Source: Desulfoscipio gibsoniae DSM 7213 (lineage in GTDB: Bacteria > Bacillota > Desulfotomaculia > Desulfotomaculales > Desulfallaceae). Taken from it: a stretch of DNA of 64,000 bases. The notes under the pieces are model-generated. The model worked only from the letters and a program-made list of their open reading frames with translations. It made no database searches and was not told where the DNA came from. Shown in pieces: positions 52,434-61,079 of this stretch; position 1 is the stretch's first letter, and the number at the start of each line of letters is the position of its first letter. The position numbers were made by a program, and so were the translations under genes. Location: NCBI RefSeq assembly GCF_000233715.2, contig NC_021184.1, positions 3,682,001-3,746,000 of the forward strand, in the 5' to 3' direction.

Positions 52434-53258
52434 TTATAGGTATTTCCAGGGACATAGCCTGTGCTCCAGGTAGTCGAGAATCATGTAAATAACGAAGCCC
52501 AGCAAACCCATGGCGATAATGCCGGCAAACATTTCTTGGAAAGCATACCGAGACCAAGCATCCAGCAGATAATAGCCTAATCCCTCCCGGCTAACGATGG
52601 TTTCCGAAAAAAATAAGATGGCAATAGACGTACCAGACGCAATTCGCAATGATGTGAGCACCTCGGGCAACACCGCCGGCCACACCACGTGCTTGTATAT
52701 ATCCCACTGGCGTGCACCAAGCGATTTAATGGAGTTAATCACAGCTGCATTAATACCCCGGGCGGCATCTCTTATAGGGACCAGGATTTGAAAAAAAACC
52801 ACCAGGGTTATTAGGGTAATTTTGGATATGTCCCCGATACCAAGGAGCACCATGAGTACCGGCAGAAAAACAATTTTGGGCACCGGGTATACCAGGTACA
52901 AAACGGGAGCCACATAGCGGTCCAACTTCGCCTCCCGACCCAGCACCATACCCAAAGGTATAGCTATGGCCAGGGATATAACCAGGCTTACCAGCACCCG
53001 GTAGCTGCTAATGATAAAATGCCGCCATAAATCACGCGTCAATTCCTGAAAAAACGTAGCAAATGCCGGGAGCGGCCCGGGCAGGGCGGGGTTGTCCAGC
53101 ACGACGGCCAGCAACTTCCAACCCAGCAGCAAACTGGCTATGGAAACTATGATAGCCAATAAATTATTATATTTTTGTTTATGCATCAGAATTTTACCTC
53201 GATACACAATGGCAGTGTTTTTATTCAAATCCAGTTTAAAGGAGGAAAACCACCTCAC
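52434..53258 (-). CDS. ABC transporter permease, SsuC/TauC type
   Basis: Inner-membrane permease of 274 residues with about six spans and the EAA loop NSIKSLGARQWDIYKHVVWP near residue 180. It belongs to the nitrate/sulfonate/taurine/thiamine-precursor group. The GTG at 53258 overlaps the ATPase stop (GTGA), the same junction as between the other two genes of the operon. An internal ATG at 53186 with GAGGT upstream is an alternative start. Last gene of the three-gene operon. Confidence 0.85.
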   Translation of the reverse strand: MRWFSSFKLDLNKNTAIVYRGKILMHKQKYNNLLAIIVSIASLLLGWKLLAVVLDNPALPGPLPAFATFFQELTRDLWRHFIISSYRVLVSLVISLAIAIPLGMVLGREAKLDRYVAPVLYLVYPVPKIVFLPVLMVLLGIGDISKITLITLVVFFQILVPIRDAARGINAAVINSIKSLGARQWDIYKHVVWPAVLPEVLTSLRIASGTSIAILFFSETIVSREGLGYYLLDAWSRYAFQEMFAGIIAMGLLGFVIYMILDYLEHRLCPWKYL

Positions 53259-54022
53259 GGCACCAGTTTTTCACGCAATACCGTAGTCAGCGTGTGAAAT
53301 TGGGCTGATTTTCGGTAACCGGGCTCCCCTACCCGGGGATTATCCACAATATCTAAAATCCGCCCGGGATGGCCAGACATCACGATAATTTGCTGCCCCA
53401 GGAAAATGGCTTCTTCTATACTGTGGGTTACCAGTACAATAGTCATTCGCTTGCTTTGCCATATCTGCAGCATTTGTCTCTGCAGTCTTTCCCGGGTCAA
53501 AGCGTCCAGCGAAGAAAACGGCTCGTCCATTAACAGCAGGTCGGGCTCTAGTGCCAGGGCCCGGGCTATACCGATGCGCTGCCGCTGGCCACCGCTAAGC
53601 TGAGAGGGGTAACGATCTTGAAGTTCCCACAGCCCCACTTCAGCAAGCACCCGTTTAACCACGGCATGTTTTTGTTCCCCTTTCACCCCCCTGATCTCCA
53701 GACCCAGGCCCACGTTATCAAAAACCTTTTTCCGGGGCAATAATCCGTAATCCTGCAAGATAAGAGCCGTCTGTCTGCGCAGAGGTGCCACAGGCTCTGT
53801 ATCCACCAGCACCTTACCATTGAATTTTCCCAGCAAACCTGACAACACGTATAACAAGGTTGACTTGCCACAGCCCGAAGGGCCGATAATCGCGCAGGTG
53901 CTGCCACGGGGAATATTAAATGATATTTCCCGCAAGGCGGGCACCACTTTTTGCTGCTGATAATAGTCCACCGATAGATCGGTTACTTCAACCATTAATA
54001 ATCGTTCCAAGGAATTTATCAC
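53255..54022 (-). CDS. ABC transporter ATPase, SsuB/TauB type
   Basis: ATP-binding protein of 255 residues. Walker A GPSGCGKST near residue 50, Q-loop LILQDYGLLP, signature LSGGQRQRIGIARAL, Walker B LLLMDEPFSSLD, switch VTHSIEEA. The GTG start overlaps the preceding stop by 4 bases (GTGA). It powers the permease at 52434 and works with the lipoprotein at 54019. Confidence 0.92.
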   Translation of the reverse strand: MINSLERLLMVEVTDLSVDYYQQQKVVPALREISFNIPRGSTCAIIGPSGCGKSTLLYVLSGLLGKFNGKVLVDTEPVAPLRRQTALILQDYGLLPRKKVFDNVGLGLEIRGVKGEQKHAVVKRVLAEVGLWELQDRYPSQLSGGQRQRIGIARALALEPDLLLMDEPFSSLDALTRERLQRQMLQIWQSKRMTIVLVTHSIEEAIFLGQQIIVMSGHPGRILDIVDNPRVGEPGYRKSAQFHTLTTVLREKLVP

Positions 54023-54999
54023 TTACTGATAACCCGCCCGTCTACCAAATCATCATAGTTTAGTTCTTTTTGCAGCAAGTCATGGTCTTTCATCCAAGTA
54101 ATGGTTCTTTCCAGGCTGTCCTTATCCGGCAGCCCGGGTGCTGAAAAATGCAATGCCAGGGGATGTTCATTACTTGATAGCACGTCCGCAGGAACCTTAG
54201 CCTTTTCGGTTAAAAGGGTCTCATACTGCAGTGGATCTGACTGTAAATCTTCCACCGCCCGGGTATAAGCCCGTATTAATTTCTGCATCCCCACCAGTTT
54301 GGTATCCAGAGTTTCTTTGCGCACAATTACCACTGTTTGCGCAACAGTGTTTTCTGTGTTGTCCACCACAAGCCGGGCTCCCTTAATTTCCGCCAGGGTG
54401 GCGAAAGGATCGGGCAAAGCAGCCGCTTTTACCTGTCCATTTAAAAGGGCATCCATCCGTATAGGCAATTTAACTATATTAGTTTTATCAATTTCCCCGG
54501 GCTGCAAACCCCGGGCACCCAGCAAACTATCGGTGATGTATTCATTGATGGTGTTCAGGGAAAGGGCGATGGGTACATTCTTTAAATGTTCCGGGCTTGT
54601 GATACCCGACCGAGGAGCCGCCAGAATGGCAAAACGGTTTTCCCCCGGCACAGCACCCTGGGCCACGCATACAGCCCGCACTGGAGTACCCCCGTTGTTC
54701 ATAGCGGCCACAGCCAGCAGGTCACCAACACCAGCGTCTATCTGCCCGGCAATAAAAGCACTGTCCCTCTCCAACGCACTGGGAAATGGCACCAGTTCCA
54801 CTTCCAAACCTTCTTCCGTGAAATAGCCTTTTTCCTCGGCCACCCAGAAGGGCAAGTTATCTGTAATCGGCATCATGCCCACCTTAATAAGGGCCGGTTT
54901 TCCCCCAGCCGACTGTGGTTCAGGGCCGCCGCAGCCGCTTATGACAAGTAATAAACCCACAATTAGCCCAATAACAGCTGTTTTTCCACGCAAATACAA
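54019..54999 (-). CDS. ABC transporter substrate-binding lipoprotein, SsuA/NMT1 type
   Basis: Lipoprotein of 326 residues. A signal peptide ends in the lipobox LVISGC (Cys about residue 23). The NMT1/SsuA fold is shown by VGMMPITDNLPFWVAEEKGY then FTEEGLEVELVPFPSA and IDAGVGDLLAVAAMNNGGTP. Substrate may be a sulfonate, nitrate or a thiamine precursor; the sulfur setting favours a sulfonate by inference only. It starts with TTG, with GGAGGGA 6 bases upstream. Confidence 0.88.
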   Translation of the reverse strand: MYLRGKTAVIGLIVGLLLVISGCGGPEPQSAGGKPALIKVGMMPITDNLPFWVAEEKGYFTEEGLEVELVPFPSALERDSAFIAGQIDAGVGDLLAVAAMNNGGTPVRAVCVAQGAVPGENRFAILAAPRSGITSPEHLKNVPIALSLNTINEYITDSLLGARGLQPGEIDKTNIVKLPIRMDALLNGQVKAAALPDPFATLAEIKGARLVVDNTENTVAQTVVIVRKETLDTKLVGMQKLIRAYTRAVEDLQSDPLQYETLLTEKAKVPADVLSSNEHPLALHFSAPGLPDKDSLERTITWMKDHDLLQKELNYDDLVDGRVISK

Positions 55000-55165
55000 T
55001 TAGTTTCCCTCCTATATATGCATAGGCGCTTTTATTTAACCTCACTCAACATTTCTATTTTAACAATTTAAATCCTGCCTCTACATTTTTTCACCTACAC
55101 AAAAACATAATCAGGCATTAAAAAAGACAAAATAATAATAACCTTAATTAGCAAGGAGGATTTTT

Positions 55166-55306
55166 GTGAAGGGTGTAAAAAGAAACAATAAAGCTAAAAA
55201 CAATACTCCCACGTATAACCAGGGTTTAACCAGAAAAGATGAACTTGACAGGGTCAGGGGATTTTCTACTATCGTTGACCCTGAGCGGGGCCCGTCCAAT
55301 AAGTAA
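55166..55306 (+). CDS. Small basic-acidic hypothetical protein
   Basis: A 46-residue ORF starting with GTG, preceded by AAGGAGGA 5 bases upstream. It begins MKGVKRNNKAKNNTPTYNQG and ends in RGFSTIVDPERGPSNK. The N-terminus is basic, the C-terminus polar, with no span. The good ribosome site and non-random sequence support a gene. No family recognised. A strong GC-rich hairpin follows. Confidence 0.6.
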   Translation: MKGVKRNNKAKNNTPTYNQGLTRKDELDRVRGFSTIVDPERGPSNK

Positions 55307-55320
55307 TAGTTTCTATTATG

Positions 55321-55366
55321 CCCGCCCGGGCCACGGTTGTTTAAAACTACGGTGCCGGGCGGTGCT
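55321..55366 (+). terminator. GC-rich hairpin after small gene
   Basis: CCGCCCGG...CACGG pairs with CGGTG...CCGGGCGG around TTGTTTAAAACTA, with a two-base bulge. There is no T run, so it may stabilise the mRNA instead of ending it. Confidence 0.45.
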
Positions 55367-55534
55367 TTGCTGCTATAACTGCCTTCGCCGACTAGTCTGC
55401 CGCATGTTTGGGACTCTATTGGCTTAAACCAATGCAACCCCAAATAAACGATTCCTCAGTGTGTTTTTTGCATATTTTCATAATCCATGCTACAATGCGA
55501 TTAATTATAATATCTTAAGGAAGGTGACATTAAT

Positions 55535-55834
55535 ATGGATATATTCACGGAAATAAAGGATCAGATTTTATGGGATTTTCGTTTGGAAAATGAAAATAAA
55601 AACAGGCAACCGGGTTATGCCTTTGTTATAGATGTCTTTGAACAAACCCCCCGGGTGGCCCTGTACATTATTAAAAAACATTTAAGCAAAACCCAAACCC
55701 TGCCGGATGATCAACAACCACCCCGGGATATACTGCTAAAAGCACTGGAAGAGCAAAACGTTGATTTGAAATACGCTAATATTTATAATATCAACCAGCA
55801 AATACGACAGTGGCTGGAACAAAATATTTTCTGA
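55535..55834 (+). CDS. Hypothetical cytoplasmic protein
   Basis: A 99-residue protein with alternating helices and a central stretch (PRVALYIIKKHLSKTQTLPD). It has no signal, span or cysteine. AAGGAAGGTGA precedes the ATG. It lies 120 bases before the Hnd-type operon on the same strand. No family recognised. Confidence 0.6.
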   Translation: MDIFTEIKDQILWDFRLENENKNRQPGYAFVIDVFEQTPRVALYIIKKHLSKTQTLPDDQQPPRDILLKALEEQNVDLKYANIYNINQQIRQWLEQNIF

Positions 55835-55881
55835 CATATGTCAAAAACCATATCGTAACATATGGATTCTTTAATCTAGTT

Positions 55882-55890
55882 ATGCTATAA
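55882..55890 (+). promoter_or_regulatory. Extended -10 promoter for the Hnd-type operon
   Basis: TGCTATAAT fits an extended -10 element 66 bases before the first gene. No good -35 box was seen. Confidence 0.45.
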
Positions 55891-55955
55891 TTAACATGTT
55901 AACTTATTAGCTAAGCTCTCCGAATTTTCAATAATTTTACATTGGGGCGATGATT

Positions 55956-56477
55956 ATGAAAATAACAGAAGAAGAAAAGAAAATAGCTATCGAAACAACC
56001 CGGCAGTTGCTATCCACATATAATGACAGCCGGGGAAACCTGATACCCGTATTGCAGCAAGTACAAAACAAATTGGGTTATGTGCCGGCGGTGGCCATGG
56101 AAGAAGCAGCCGCCCATTTCAATGTACCGGCCGTCGATGTTTATGGGGTAATCACCTTTTATAATCAGTTCCGCCTTACCCCGCCGGGTAAAAACCAGGT
56201 CAAAATTTGCATGGGTACGGCCTGTCACATGAGGGGCGCGCATATTATCCAGGAATCCTGGGAACGGCGCCTCAACATCAAGATGGGCGAAACCACCGAA
56301 GACAGAGAATATAGCTTGGAGCGGGTGGCCTGCGTGGGCTGCTGCACCATGGCACCGGTGGTGCTGATTAATGAAGAGGTACACGGCAAAATAACTCCTA
56401 CCAGAGTTGATGGTCTCATATTTGCGCATCAACTGGATAAGCAGAAAGCGAAAGAAGGTGCTGCCCAAGATGAGTAA
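55956..56477 (+). CDS. NuoE/HndA-type [2Fe-2S] subunit
   Basis: Thioredoxin-fold subunit of 173 residues. The helical N-terminus (LIPVLQQVQNKLGYVP) is followed by the [2Fe-2S] domain with ligands in CMGTACHMRGA and CVGCCTMAPV. It accompanies NuoF-type diaphorases in NADH-linked hydrogenases, formate dehydrogenases and complex I. The ATG at 55956 has GGGG 8 bases upstream; the ATG at 55950 is too close. It overlaps the next gene by 8 bases. Confidence 0.9.
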   Translation: MKITEEEKKIAIETTRQLLSTYNDSRGNLIPVLQQVQNKLGYVPAVAMEEAAAHFNVPAVDVYGVITFYNQFRLTPPGKNQVKICMGTACHMRGAHIIQESWERRLNIKMGETTEDREYSLERVACVGCCTMAPVVLINEEVHGKITPTRVDGLIFAHQLDKQKAKEGAAQDE

Positions 56478-58398
56478 TCAATATGCCGCCGCTGCAGCAG
56501 CATTTGCCAAACTACAGGAACACGCTCAAAAAGATTGGGCACGTTTAAAGGAAAAACCATTGATATTAATCGGTGCCGCCACTTGCGGCCGGGCCGCAGG
56601 TGCTCTCACTCTACTGGAAGAAGTAAAAAATGAGCTGGCCCGGCTTAACCTGGACGCTAACGTACTGGAAGTAGGCTGCATGGGTCACTGTTATGCTGAA
56701 CCCATCATGGTCATTTATAACGAAGGGTTCCCGGCCATCTGCTATGGGTATGTAACCGAGGGGGTGGGAGCAAGAATAGTGCGGGATTACCTCACCGAAG
56801 GCGACCCCGGTATTGAATTCGCACTGGCGGCCCTGGAGCCCAATGATATGTTCCCCACTTTTGCTGATTTTCCCCGGGGCATCCATGAAAATAAGATAGT
56901 ATTGGAACAATGCGGTTTTATTGATCCTCAAAATATTGATCATTATATTGCCACCGGGGGCTATGCAGCATTAACCAAAGCATTGGGCATGACATCTGAG
57001 GAAATCATCACTACCATTAAAGACTCCGGGCTGCGCGGGCGCGGCGGAGCCGGTTTCCCCACCGGCGTCAAGTGGCAAACCTGCCTGAGTGCCCCCGGCA
57101 CAACCAAGTACGTGATTTGCAACGCCGATGAAGGTGACCCCGGCGCTTTTATGGACCGGACTATTCTCGAATCCAACCCACACCTGATGATAGAGGGATT
57201 GGCCATTGCCGCCCTGGCTGTAGGGGCAGCCAAGGGGTACGTTTATATCAGAGCCGAGTATCCCCTGGCCGTGGAGCGGGTAGCCCTGGCCATTGAACAG
57301 GCCCGGGACAGAGGCCTTTTGGGCGATTGTATTTTAGGCAGTAATAACAGTTTGGACATAGAAATATTCCAGGGCTCGGGGGCCTTTGTGTGTGGTGAGG
57401 AATCCGCGCTGATTGCCTCTATGGAGGGCCAACCCGGTATACCCAGACACCGCCCGCCTTTTCCTGCCCAAGCCGGATTATGGGGGCAACCCACAATAAT
57501 CAACAACGTAAAATCACTGTCCTATGTGCCGCACATCGTTAAAAACGGTGCGGCCTGGTTCACCAGCATAGGTTCAGAGAAGAACCCGGGCACGGCCATT
57601 TTCGCTCTAGCCGGTAAAGTGGTAAACACCGGCCTGGCCGAAGTACCTATGAGCACTACTTTAAATGAATTAATTAACGAAGTGGGCAGTGGCATTGCAG
57701 GAGGTAAAAAATTCAAAGCGGTCCAAATCGGCGGGCCTTCCGGCGGCTGCCTGCCCGAGTCGGCCATGGACACCCCTATAGACTTTGACTCACTGACCCA
57801 GGCGGGAGCCATGATGGGCTCCGGCGGCATGGTGGTGCTGGATGAAGATGATTGCATGGTAGAGATCGCCAGGTTCTTCCTGGACTTTACCCAGCAGGAA
57901 TCCTGCGGCAAATGCACATTCTGCCGCCTGGGCACCAAACACATGCTGGATATATTGGAGAGGATCACCAAGGGACAGGGTAAGCCGGAAGATATCGACA
58001 CCCTCACCGAGCTGGCCGCCAAAGTCAAGGCGGGCTCGCTATGCAGCCTGGGCAAGACAGCGCCTAACCCGGTGCTGAGCACCATCAAATACTTCCGGGA
58101 AGAGTACGAGGCACATATCAATGAAGGGCGCTGCCCGTCTAAAATGTGCAAAGAATTAATTGCCTATTACATTTTACCTGATAAGTGCGAGCGCTCCTGC
58201 GATGCCTGTGTGGGTAGCTGCCCGGTGGAGGCCATCCACGACAATGAGGACCGGATCAAGGTTATTGACCAGGAAAAATGCGTCAAGTGTGACAGCTGCT
58301 TGGTGGCCTGCCCGCCCCAATATAAGGCTGTAGTCAAATTGTCACCGCCTCACCTAGTTTTAGAAAAAGATAAGGAATACAGGGAGGGGAAAAAATAA
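56470..58398 (+). CDS. NuoF/HndC-type NADH-binding flavoprotein
   Basis: Protein of 642 residues. Order: N-terminal thioredoxin-like [2Fe-2S] domain (about 30-115, ATCGRAAGA and GCMGHCYAEP), NuoF core with NADH/FMN motifs (RGRGGAGFPTGVKWQ near 197 and CNADEGDPGAFMDR), SLBB domain, [4Fe-4S] domain (SCGKCTFCRLGTKHML near 479), and two ferredoxin motifs at the C-terminus (CDACVGSCP and CVKCDSCLVACP). This is the HndC/HydB architecture of electron-bifurcating complexes. The true start is at 56470 with GAAGGTG upstream. It ends in a one-base overlap (TAATG) with the next gene. Confidence 0.93.
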   Translation: MSNQYAAAAAAFAKLQEHAQKDWARLKEKPLILIGAATCGRAAGALTLLEEVKNELARLNLDANVLEVGCMGHCYAEPIMVIYNEGFPAICYGYVTEGVGARIVRDYLTEGDPGIEFALAALEPNDMFPTFADFPRGIHENKIVLEQCGFIDPQNIDHYIATGGYAALTKALGMTSEEIITTIKDSGLRGRGGAGFPTGVKWQTCLSAPGTTKYVICNADEGDPGAFMDRTILESNPHLMIEGLAIAALAVGAAKGYVYIRAEYPLAVERVALAIEQARDRGLLGDCILGSNNSLDIEIFQGSGAFVCGEESALIASMEGQPGIPRHRPPFPAQAGLWGQPTIINNVKSLSYVPHIVKNGAAWFTSIGSEKNPGTAIFALAGKVVNTGLAEVPMSTTLNELINEVGSGIAGGKKFKAVQIGGPSGGCLPESAMDTPIDFDSLTQAGAMMGSGGMVVLDEDDCMVEIARFFLDFTQQESCGKCTFCRLGTKHMLDILERITKGQGKPEDIDTLTELAAKVKAGSLCSLGKTAPNPVLSTIKYFREEYEAHINEGRCPSKMCKELIAYYILPDKCERSCDACVGSCPVEAIHDNEDRIKVIDQEKCVKCDSCLVACPPQYKAVVKLSPPHLVLEKDKEYREGKK

Positions 58399-59036
58399 TG
58401 GCAGAAACAGTAACCTTAACTATCGACGGTCGCCAAATCCATGCTGCGCAGGGTGAAATACTGCTCTGGGTGGCCCTGGACAACGATATATACATTCCCC
58501 ACCTGTGCGCGGACCGGGAGGAGGAACACCCCACTGCCTCTTGCAGGCTGTGTTTCGTTGAAGTAGAAGGCCGTCCGGCCCCGGTGCCGGCCTGCACACT
58601 GCCGGTAACCGAAGGCCTGGTGGTAAAAACCCGCAGCCCGCAGGTAGACGGCCTGGTGGCAGCCGGATTTGAACTTATTATGTCCAATCACCGCCTGGAC
58701 TGTAAAAATTGTTCGGCCAACGGCAACTGCGAGTTACAGCGTATCGCCAAAACCCGCAAGCTGCGCCTGAAGCCGAAAAACCTGCCGGTGCTGGATAAAA
58801 ATCTCCCGGTGGATGATAGCGCAACCACCTTCGCTTACGACCCCAATAAATGCGTACTCTGCGGCCAGTGCATCAGGGCTTGCCGGCGCAGCGGAAATGG
58901 CACCTTAGGTTTTGCCCGGCGCGGCTACTTGCGTGTGGTCACCACCTTTGGTGATATGCCCCTGGGTGAGAGCAACTGCACAGAGTGCGGTGCATGTGTC
59001 AAGGTTTGCCCGGTGGGGGCGCTGGCTAAAAAATAA
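58398..59036 (+). CDS. NuoG N-terminal-like iron-sulfur subunit
   Basis: Protein of 212 residues equal to the N-terminal part of NuoG/HndD: a [2Fe-2S] domain (HLCADREEEHPTASCRLCFV), the His-ligated cluster motif (HRLDCKNCSANGNCELQ), and two [4Fe-4S] motifs (CVLCGQCIRACRR and CTECGACVKVCP). The H-cluster hydrogenase or molybdopterin domain that usually follows is absent and the ORF ends cleanly. The three genes therefore form an electron-transfer module whose catalytic partner must be encoded elsewhere, for example a formate dehydrogenase. Confidence 0.9.
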   Translation: MAETVTLTIDGRQIHAAQGEILLWVALDNDIYIPHLCADREEEHPTASCRLCFVEVEGRPAPVPACTLPVTEGLVVKTRSPQVDGLVAAGFELIMSNHRLDCKNCSANGNCELQRIAKTRKLRLKPKNLPVLDKNLPVDDSATTFAYDPNKCVLCGQCIRACRRSGNGTLGFARRGYLRVVTTFGDMPLGESNCTECGACVKVCPVGALAKK

Positions 59037-59069
59037 TACTTGATTATTTATGTGATTTATAAACATAAC

Positions 59070-59103
59070 TACCCCCTGGCCGATGGACACCAGCCAGGGG
59101 GTA
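59070..59103. terminator. Hairpin between convergent genes
   Basis: TACCCCCTGGC and GCCAGGGGGTA form a perfect 11-bp stem. There is no T run. Confidence 0.6.
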
Positions 59104-59132
59104 ATAATTTAACATATCTTCGATCTTAATCA

Positions 59133-59636
59133 TCAATTTTTCTGAATGCTAAAACACTTCAGGGTATTGATTTTCCAGCAGGTCATTCCCACGTTACCTT
59201 CCGCAGGGTCACAGCCTGCCGCAGTACCCGCACTGGCCAGTTCCAGCACAAGTGGAATATAATCAGTTATCTGGCCCTCCCCCGGTGCACCGCCGCTGCT
59301 TACGGCAACCTGTGCATGCTGCCCATCTACATATTGCAGTTCTCCAATTTGGGGGTTGTCCAGTAAATCCGAAAGATTTCTCTTCAAATCAATGACAATA
59401 CCGTCCAGCGCATCCTTTAAAAAATTTTCATCTTCGGCCAACAGGGAAATACCGGCTAAATCTGCGTTCCCCATGGCGTAAAACCACATCCCCATAAAAT
59501 AACCCTGGCCCTGCTTATCCAGCATGCGCCAGAAAGCAAGCGTATCCCTATTATTAATAGCCTCTAAAAACGTGCCGATCAAATCGGATGCACTTTGCGC
59601 GTAAATGCCATCGTTAAAACTATGCAAAATATTCAC
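59133..59636 (-). CDS. Hypothetical protein, possible NTF2-like fold
   Basis: A 167-residue soluble protein. The N-terminus (DLIGTFLEAINNRDTLAFWR) resembles the first helices of NTF2/SnoaL-like domains, and the C-terminus has two cysteines (GCDPAEGNVGMTCWK). It starts with GTG and a poor ribosome site. No confident family. Confidence 0.5.
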   Translation of the reverse strand: MNILHSFNDGIYAQSASDLIGTFLEAINNRDTLAFWRMLDKQGQGYFMGMWFYAMGNADLAGISLLAEDENFLKDALDGIVIDLKRNLSDLLDNPQIGELQYVDGQHAQVAVSSGGAPGEGQITDYIPLVLELASAGTAAGCDPAEGNVGMTCWKINTLKCFSIQKN

Positions 59637-59746
59637 CCCATACCATTTTCTAGTGTAACTTGTTCCAATGTTACGCTATCTTTCCCTCTATAGCAAGTCT
59701 TTTACACATTTTTTATAAAAAATTTTTCAGGTGTGGTACGAGCTGA

Positions 59747-60544
59747 TTATTTTCCGCGCTCCGGCAAACCAAATGAAATAAATTTGTCATTATCCCCAGG
59801 TAAGCTGAATGGGTATTTCAATTGTTCCTGCGGGGTTATTTTTTGAGCTATCGCTAATAGCAGCTCCTCCGGTGGGTGGTACTGATCACCGGCTGATAAC
59901 TTGGTTTTTTTTACTTTTTTTTTACGCGATTTCTTCTGCGCCAACCCGTTTTTTCTTGCCGGCACCAATGCAATGGGTTCCACCGTCACCGAGGATATTG
60001 GCGATTCAACTGTTACTAATGTCACCGGAGGCTCTGTATCATCCACCGGGGTGTTGTCCATGGGGGGGTGTTGGAACTTATCGTCCCCCGCCTCCGCTGG
60101 TTCGGGCATAGACATCTGTAAGTCATCCAACACCGGAACTGTCGCCGGGGCCGCTTCAGTGCGGGCTGCTTGTATTGAACGCCCGGCCCGTTTGGCCGCA
60201 GTACGGACAATACGCTTATCCAGGTTCAGCCGCCTCATTTGGTCCCTCAGATTAACCGCGTCGGACATCATCTTTTCCAATTCCAACAAATCTTCCGGTG
60301 TTCCGGATTCGCCGGCTGCCAGATCGATTAAATCAGATACATCAATCATCCAGTCAAAAAGTTTTTCAAAAGTACCATCGATTTCTTCCAAAACAGATTT
60401 AGCCTTTTTAACTATTGTCGAGCCAAGCCACGCCTGTTCCTCAAGCAAGCTCTGCAACTCATGCCGGTCATTATTGCTTAATTTTCCGGCTCGTGCACCC
60501 AGTTCCTCCAAGCGCAGCATCACTTCACCATATCTTTTGAACAT
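59747..60544 (-). CDS. Hypothetical coiled-coil protein with disordered linker
   Basis: A 265-residue cytoplasmic protein. Residues 1-130 are helical with heptad-like spacing (LRLEELGARAGKLSNNDRHE, VKKAKSVLEEIDGTFEKLFD). A Pro/Thr/Glu-rich region follows (about 135-205), then a basic KKSRKKKVKKTK patch near 215 and a short ordered tail. The ATG at 60544 follows GGAGGTGAT. No family recognised; the basic patch may bind nucleic acid. Confidence 0.6.
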   Translation of the reverse strand: MFKRYGEVMLRLEELGARAGKLSNNDRHELQSLLEEQAWLGSTIVKKAKSVLEEIDGTFEKLFDWMIDVSDLIDLAAGESGTPEDLLELEKMMSDAVNLRDQMRRLNLDKRIVRTAAKRAGRSIQAARTEAAPATVPVLDDLQMSMPEPAEAGDDKFQHPPMDNTPVDDTEPPVTLVTVESPISSVTVEPIALVPARKNGLAQKKSRKKKVKKTKLSAGDQYHPPEELLLAIAQKITPQEQLKYPFSLPGDNDKFISFGLPERGK

Positions 60545-60613
60545 TAATATTATCACCTCCATATATAAAAAATTGCACGTTTTACATAATTTTCCTGCAT
60601 GTGAATAAAAAAT

Positions 60614-61051
60614 TTATGCCTTTTTTTGATCTTTTAAATCTTCTTTAATCTTTTTATTATTAAATATAGAACGAAACAAAACTACCCCCAGCCACACCCC
60701 GGAAATACCGGTAACCACTGGATCCGCAAAAAAAATATAGGGGTAGTTATGACCGCCCACCTGCAGCCACAAGGGTGCCGGCACCAGGCCGAGTACAGCG
60801 GCCGGCCCACCCTGGAGTATGAGCAAATCAACGTTTATTTTCACCTCAATGACCCATCCCCAAAAGCGGCTCAGCTCTATTAAAAGCCCGGCCAGCACTG
60901 CAGTCATGGATAAAAGAAGCGCCACACTCCAGCTCTCCGCCAAACCCGGTATCGTTTGGTAAGTGCTATAAAAAAAATATGTATAAATAAGCAAAAATAC
61001 ACTTATACCGATTAGCGCCTGTGCAGCAGCGTACCTGTCTTTTTTATTCAA
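60614..61051 (-). CDS. Small multi-span membrane protein
   Basis: Protein of 145 residues with four hydrophobic segments (about 10-30, 40-60, 75-97, 108-128) and a charged lysine-rich C-terminus. It starts with TTG, preceded by AAGGAG 9 bases upstream. The stop and start signals are good; function unknown. It lies 28 bases downstream of the TtcA-like gene and is probably co-transcribed. Confidence 0.65.
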   Translation of the reverse strand: MNKKDRYAAAQALIGISVFLLIYTYFFYSTYQTIPGLAESWSVALLLSMTAVLAGLLIELSRFWGWVIEVKINVDLLILQGGPAAVLGLVPAPLWLQVGGHNYPYIFFADPVVTGISGVWLGVVLFRSIFNNKKIKEDLKDQKKA

Positions 61052-61079
61052 ATTTGTTCACTCCTTGGCATACTCTATC

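Noticed and set aside
55144-55443. 99-codon minus-strand ORF
   Set aside because: Opposite to the better supported 46-residue plus-strand gene; no ribosome site, odd composition.
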